From Phoronis australis (Eukaryota; Phoronida; Phoronidae), in contig NMRA01001345.1 of assembly GCA_002633005.1 (NCBI GenBank), forward strand, positions 1 through 25,527: a stretch of 25,527 nucleotides of DNA, in the 5' to 3' direction. The position numbers were made by a program, and so were the translations under genes. The notes beneath the pieces are model-generated. The model ran no database searches and was not told the DNA's origin. It saw nothing but the letters and a program-made list of their open reading frames with translations. Position 1 is the stretch's first letter; each line of letters begins with the position of its first letter. Of this stretch, positions 17,890 to 25,527 are shown one piece after another.

Positions 17890-19196
17890 AGCGACTGGAT
17901 TCCAGATCGCACAACACAAAAACGAGAATTTCATGTTCACCCTGGGATATTTGGGAGACTTGATACCTCAAGTCGCTGAAGTTACCTATCTAGGAATTAA
18001 AATGGATCGAAGAATGACGATGAACTCCCATGTCAAATTCCTAGCTGAGGTGCCAAGAGCCTGTCACTGTTGAGATATGCAGCAGCCCAGCAGATCCAGC
18101 CTGGTGCACCTCATGAATGCAACTGTCGGCGCAAGAACTGAGCATGGGCTCCATCTATGCCTATGTGCCTCCCAACAGTCAATGACCAAACTACAGAGGA
18201 TTCAAAACCAGGATAGTAACCAGTGCAGCTAGACCCACTCTGATAGACAGTCTCCAATACTGATTAGGTATCAATAGCATCCGTACTAAACAGAAGACAC
18301 TAGCAGCCCAAACATTTCTAAAGGCAGCTACAACCAACTCACATCCTCTGTACCTGGACTTGAGAGAGCATAGTGATGAGCACACTGCACAAAGGCTGAA
18401 AATTGTTCAATCATGGGTTAACGGAGCTAGGGAGCTTGTCGAAAAGGTATGTCCAGTGGAGAACATCAACAGGATAGAGTGGTCCAAAGCCACAAACTTT
18501 GTCATCAACAGCATGGAGATTGGAGGCCGTCATTGGTGGGAAAGAGCTAACTGTATCAATCAAGCAACTGTATCGGAATGGCTTGAAGAACAATCTCCCA
18601 CAATCATTGTTGCAACGGACGGCTCACTAAGAGATGACACTACGGCTTGGGTAGCAGTTGCTTGGACTCGCGAGGGTCAACGCCTCTTCGAATGGTCAAC
18701 AGTACGGGTTGGAAAATCCTCGTCTTTTAGAGCTGAATGTGAAGCATATGAAGACGCCCTAGTCTGGCTCTCACAGAACACAAAACCTGCAGACAGATCA
18801 TTTCTACTCACAAACTCCCTCAGCCTCATTAACAGGTTAAAAACTGGTCATGTGAAAGATTCCTGGATCCCTCTGTTCAGCTCTATTAATGGTCTCTTCA
18901 CCAGTGTTTATATACCAGGACACTGTGGCATCTCATTCAACGTCAAGCCAGATTAGCTTGCAGGCATCGCAGAACCGATTGCCCACCTGCTCCTCACACC
19001 AGCAGATGTAATCTCCAGAGTGCGTGAATCGCTTACAGATGCCGAGATTGTACAACAGCAGGAGAGATGGGCAACAAAGCGCCTCATAGAGCGAGGATGG
19101 CAATACGGAGATGCAGCAAAAACTCGTATCAAACTTACACTGCGTGCGATACTGGAACGAGGAGGGCCAGAGACTATCCCGGTGCCTACCCTCTGA
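17890..19196 (+). pseudogene. Decayed non-LTR retrotransposon: RT C-terminus plus RNase H
   Basis: Broken frames first give TGFQIAQHKNE and VTYLGIKMDRRMTM, typical of the thumb side of a non-LTR reverse transcriptase. After several frameshifts and stops, RIVTSAARPTLIDSLQY leads into a 198-codon open stretch (18360-18956) with an RNase H domain. That domain has VATDGSL (Asp87), FRAECEA (Glu126), LLTNSLSL (Asn152 where the catalytic Asp is expected) and GHCGISFNVKPD. A TAG stop follows that motif, and the same frame then continues LAGIAEPI to a final stop at 19194-19196. RT followed by RNase H suggests the I superfamily (I or Nimb type). The lost catalytic residue and multiple stops show it is dead. 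Confidence 0.85.
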
Positions 19197-19618
19197 CGTC
19201 ACCACAAAAACAGAAACGGAAACACAATGGTTGTCTTGACTTTTACGGTGATGTTCTCTTGGCAACGGCAGCATGATTATAAACTCACTCTCCGAGTACA
19301 GTGCGCTGGTAGTTAGCTCTTAGTAAATACGTAGCACTGATTGGAACCCTTATATTTGCATTCATATTATACTGCTTACTGGATACTTAGAATAATTCTT
19401 TATGAATGAGGAATACCACCGGCATAATAACATATTAACTACACTTTTTATTTTTGAAGTAACGACACCTACCAGCCCCGCCAAGTCAGGCATAATTTTT
19501 CCAAAATAAGGGAGTCGAAACAATCAGGAACTCGACTGTATTTTCAGTTTATACGAAGCCAACTACGTTTTGATAGCCGTAGCGAAGTGCTTCGCCAGTA
19601 GGCTCGGTGCGCAACAAA
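19197..19618. other. No gene; 3' tail of the retroelement and possible promoter
   Basis: The first about 130 bases probably belong to the tail of the retroelement. The rest is AT-rich until about 19560, where composition rises in GC with CGTAGCGAAGTGCTTCGCC (a small hairpin) just before AAAATGGCGGCC. The latter resembles the YY1-type AANATGGCGGC element found at some animal start codons. Confidence 0.35.
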
Positions 19619-19725
19619 ATGGCGGCCACTGAAGTAACTGGAAGGCGAGGCTGGAATATTTTGAATTCTGAAATAGAATTCACACTCTTTGTCCCAAAAG
19701 TGGAATTTCTCTTCGCAAGTGCCTC
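19619..19725 (+). CDS. Candidate first exon starting at AAAATGGCGGCC
   Basis: The ATG at 19619 has A at -3 and G at +4, and sits in a YY1-like AAAATGGCGGCC. The frame gives MAATEVTGRRGWNILNSEIE followed by FTLFVPKVEFLFASA, then a textbook donor GTAAGT at 19726 in phase 2. A phase-matching exon with a cysteine motif follows at 20174. I do not recognise the N-terminal sequence. What is seen: start context, open frame, donor, matching phase. What is inferred: that it is transcribed. It could instead be a captured or decayed copy within a repeat-rich stretch. Confidence 0.35.
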
Positions 19726-20173
19726 GTAAGTGTCTCGCGTTTAAGGGACGGTCCTGTTTAAGGTATCCACACACTAGAGCGCGAAAAAAATCGGAAGAGA
19801 GCATTGCAACATCCTCGAAGGACCGGAAAACTGGAGGTGCTCTTGAAGTTCAGTGTCCGGACTACAGTATTTCAAAGTACGGAATCGTTTTTCGTTTTTT
19901 ACAACTTCTTGAAGACGTACTTACGTTGATGGACAACCAGAACACCATCTTGAAGCACCGCCAATACTTCTGAGTCTTTGTTTCGTGGTCTTGCTGACTT
20001 GACCTACTTGAGTCTACTTTGTCAAAGATGCTGTTGGAATCTGTAAGAATGCGGTATACCAGAAAATATCTACTTCTTTGTCTCTACGTGTATCCGCTTT
20101 TGCATTTTGGATGTCTGGAGTGGTGTACAGTTAATGCAGGTGAACTCTAATTGCCTTTCTCAATATCTTCAAG

Positions 20174-20396
20174 ATACGCAGTTGCCGACAATGAAGTGTG
20201 TCTAAAATGTGGAGCGGTGAACATAATTACAACTGTACAAGAATGTCAGTGTAGACAACACCTCCACAGATTTTACGAGCGAGTTCAACGAAAACACTTC
20301 GATTATTTACGCGAATGCGTTTTTCTTTTGCCTTTGTTTTCACAGAAATCTGCGAGGCCAGGTATCCTCAACTTCCCCAGCTCCAAAGCAGCATGA
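20174..20396 (+). CDS. Candidate second exon with a cysteine-rich module
   Basis: The acceptor CTTTCTCAATATCTTCAAG opens an exon whose first base completes a Ser codon from 19725. It reads YAVADNEVCLKCGAVNIITT then VQECQCRQHLHRFYERVQRK and ends at TGA (20394-20396). Spacing C-x2-C, 11 residues, C-x-C, H-x2-H suggests a metal-binding module. It resembles in outline a degraded form of the C-x-C-G-x-C, M-x-T, E-C-x-C-C module of the P2X7 C-terminal domain and related invertebrate proteins, but several cysteines are missing (V and R in their place). A strong internal acceptor (TTTTGCCTTTGTTTTCACAG, ending 20344) could indicate a different exon structure. Confidence 0.3.
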
Positions 20397-20793
20397 CCTT
20401 AAAGTACTCCTCACTCACGCGCTCATGTTGCCAGGCATGTAATTCTAAATTCAATGAGTCAACACAAATATGCGTCATTTGATAAAATTGAGTGTCCAAG
20501 TCGTCCGTAGCCCTACGCCACTCTGATCCAATTGTCACATACGACTCCATGTGCGAAGGAGTATACGACAATCGGACCACTGTCTGCACACTCCACATAT
20601 CTCAATGTAGAAAGAAAGTGTCATAGCAAAATCGAGCGTGCTCTATCCCAAACGTCTTATCGTATACGACTTCTGATATTGAAAATCTGTGTCTGAACAT
20701 CTGTCGACTTACTCCGTTTAAGCCCCCATGTCACACACGTCGTACGACAGATTTACGATAGTTACAGGGAGATATTACTTGGGATGAACATGC
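20397..20793. other. No gene identified
   Basis: CGTATACGAC-type motifs recur near 20558 and 20658, hinting at a degraded repeat. No coding or RNA feature is supported. Confidence 0.5.
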
Positions 20794-20960
20794 CATTAGT
20801 CTATTTTGGTTGGACACATGGGAATTAGCAAAACAAGTGACTGCATTCAAGGTAATTTTTATTGGTCACGTATGCAAGACGTCATAAATACATTTTTCAA
20901 GTCATTTGATTTGTGCAAAAGAACGATTTCCAAGAGTAGGGTTCCTATAAGGCACCCCCA
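20794..20960 (+). pseudogene. Ty3/Gypsy integrase zinc-finger fragment
   Basis: The frame reads H, stop, SILVGHMGISKTSDCIQGNF then YWSRMQDVINTFFKSFDLCK and RTISKSRVP. This is the H2C2 zinc-binding head of a Ty3/Gypsy-type integrase, which binds the element's DNA ends before the catalytic core. A stop replaces the residue after the first His. The first Cys of the C-x2-C pair is Phe (SFDLC instead of SCDLC). Only this piece is present and similarity stops near 20960, so it is a dead fragment. Confidence 0.75.
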
Positions 20961-21004
20961 AAGGCAAAATGCCTATTATGCACGAACCATTCTACATGGG
21001 AAAC

Positions 21005-24698
<3,694 letters not shown>

Positions 24699-25074
24699 TG
24701 AAATACTGCAAACAATGACATGGGGGAAACAGGAAAAGTCACGCAAAGAAGGCATAGCGTGCGGCGCCACCCTGTTTGCTGCTCATTCAAAACAGGCTTC
24801 TCGAATACTCAATACTTAAAATCGCAGCACGTGCTTTACGTACCGTACTGACGTGTTCTCAACAATTTCTTGACGTGTGGTTTTACGTTCTTGACATTGC
24901 ACAAAATGGCGGCATTTTGAAGACAGCAAACCGTTTCACCATTATAACATTGCTTGACATTTGAACGAAGACATTCGTAATACAAACTCATAAACAACAC
25001 TACACTGAGCAACGGGGCTGACTTTCGGTTTAAAAATGTTATTTTTCATGACAAAGTTGGATGACCTCCTACTC

Positions 25075-25126
25075 CATGCGCGCACCCAGGGGGAGTCCTC
25101 CATATTGAAGGCTGGGTGCGTGCATG
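25075..25126. repeat. 15-bp inverted repeat
   Basis: CATGCGCGCACCCAG (25075-25089) and CTGGGTGCGTGCATG (25112-25126) pair with one mismatch around a 22-base loop. Possibly the centre of a foldback transposon; no longer arms were seen. Confidence 0.8.
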
Positions 25127-25292
25127 TATTCCGATTATAAATAATGACATCGAGGTAATCATCGGGCTTACAAACTTTAACATTATCCCTAATGATTTTC
25201 GTAATGGCGTGTTTGTGGTAATTATTGACATAACATTTTTTGTAAAACACCTTTTTGGTCACACGGCTGCGACAGCTAGGCAGTGGATTCAC

Positions 25293-25317
25293 AATTGATT
25301 CTGGACATGAATCAATT
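25293..25317. repeat. 9-bp perfect hairpin
   Basis: AATTGATTC and GAATCAATT enclose a 7-base loop. No poly-T follows, and there is no evidence of function. Confidence 0.8.
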
Positions 25318-25527
25318 AACAGGGCTGTCTACAAAAGCATTGGTGAAGCCATTATTCACCAGCGTTTGTCTTATACGATCTACCTCTTGATTGAACAATA
25401 GCCAATTAGACGACATCAAATACTCCCTCTTAAGGAAGTTGACCACAACGGGGACCTTAGACCGCTCACGTCACTCGATTTTGGCGTGAAGCCAGACACC
25501 TTTATCAGTAGGCTTGTGATAAACTGA

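Larger units (their letters stand above)
24699..25527. other. No gene identified; small hairpins only
   Basis: An AAAATGGCGGCATTTTGA at about 24904 resembles the AAAATGGCGGCC context at 19616 but hits a stop after three codons. The - strand frame at 24942-25292 has no recognisable content. Two hairpins are listed separately. Linkage to the rest of the window across the C tract is doubtful. Confidence 0.5.

Overview
This is animal (metazoan) genomic DNA, not bacterial. It has short coding exons with GT-AG borders, long AT-rich introns, minisatellites, foldback elements, tRNA-derived SINEs and retrotransposon remnants. It also has one intron with the signature of the minor (U12) spliceosome. 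The protein families and the compact introns suggest a slowly evolving marine invertebrate such as an amphioxus, hemichordate, echinoderm or lophotrochozoan. That placement is inference; nothing in the window fixes the species.

Region 1 (1 to about 12.7 kb, + strand): the last seven exons of a palmitoyltransferase of the ZDHHC17/HIP14 type. The exons are 565-665, 1981-2105, 2945-3101, 6977-7060, 7606-7763, 9067-9161 and 9502-9658. They join in phase to a 291-residue C-terminal part carrying the DPG, Cys-rich DHHC and TTxE motifs and a natural stop. The ankyrin-repeat half must lie upstream of the window. The first intron between these exons is an AT-AC U12-type intron. Two other introns end in tandem arrays whose unit contains a copy of the intron's own 3' splice site plus the first bases of the exon. 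A third intron holds a 42-bp minisatellite split by a MITE. The 3' UTR carries two tRNA-derived SINE copies.

Region 2 (about 13.4 to 16.2 kb, - strand): three phase-compatible exons (16093-16202, 15086-15196, 14043-14208) of a CLN3/battenin-family membrane protein, arranged tail to tail with the ZDHHC17 gene. Its last short exon is ambiguous and its upstream exons were not found. I did not find either gene by a single long ORF; both were assembled from splice signals and family similarity.

Region 3 (about 16.2 to 21.1 kb): repeat-rich. It holds a GC-rich unidentified block, a decayed non-LTR retrotransposon (RT C-terminus plus RNase H), a two-exon candidate with a cysteine-rich module, and a Ty3/Gypsy integrase zinc-finger fragment.

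Region 4 (21113-24697): 3585 consecutive C ending in an N, almost certainly an assembly or gap-filling artefact. The long poly-Pro and poly-Gly reading frames across it are not genes. The last 0.8 kb holds only small hairpins.

No multi-gene novel system is visible. The most noteworthy signals are the duplicated splice-acceptor arrays and the U12 intron in the palmitoyltransferase gene, and the divergent CLN3-like gene.
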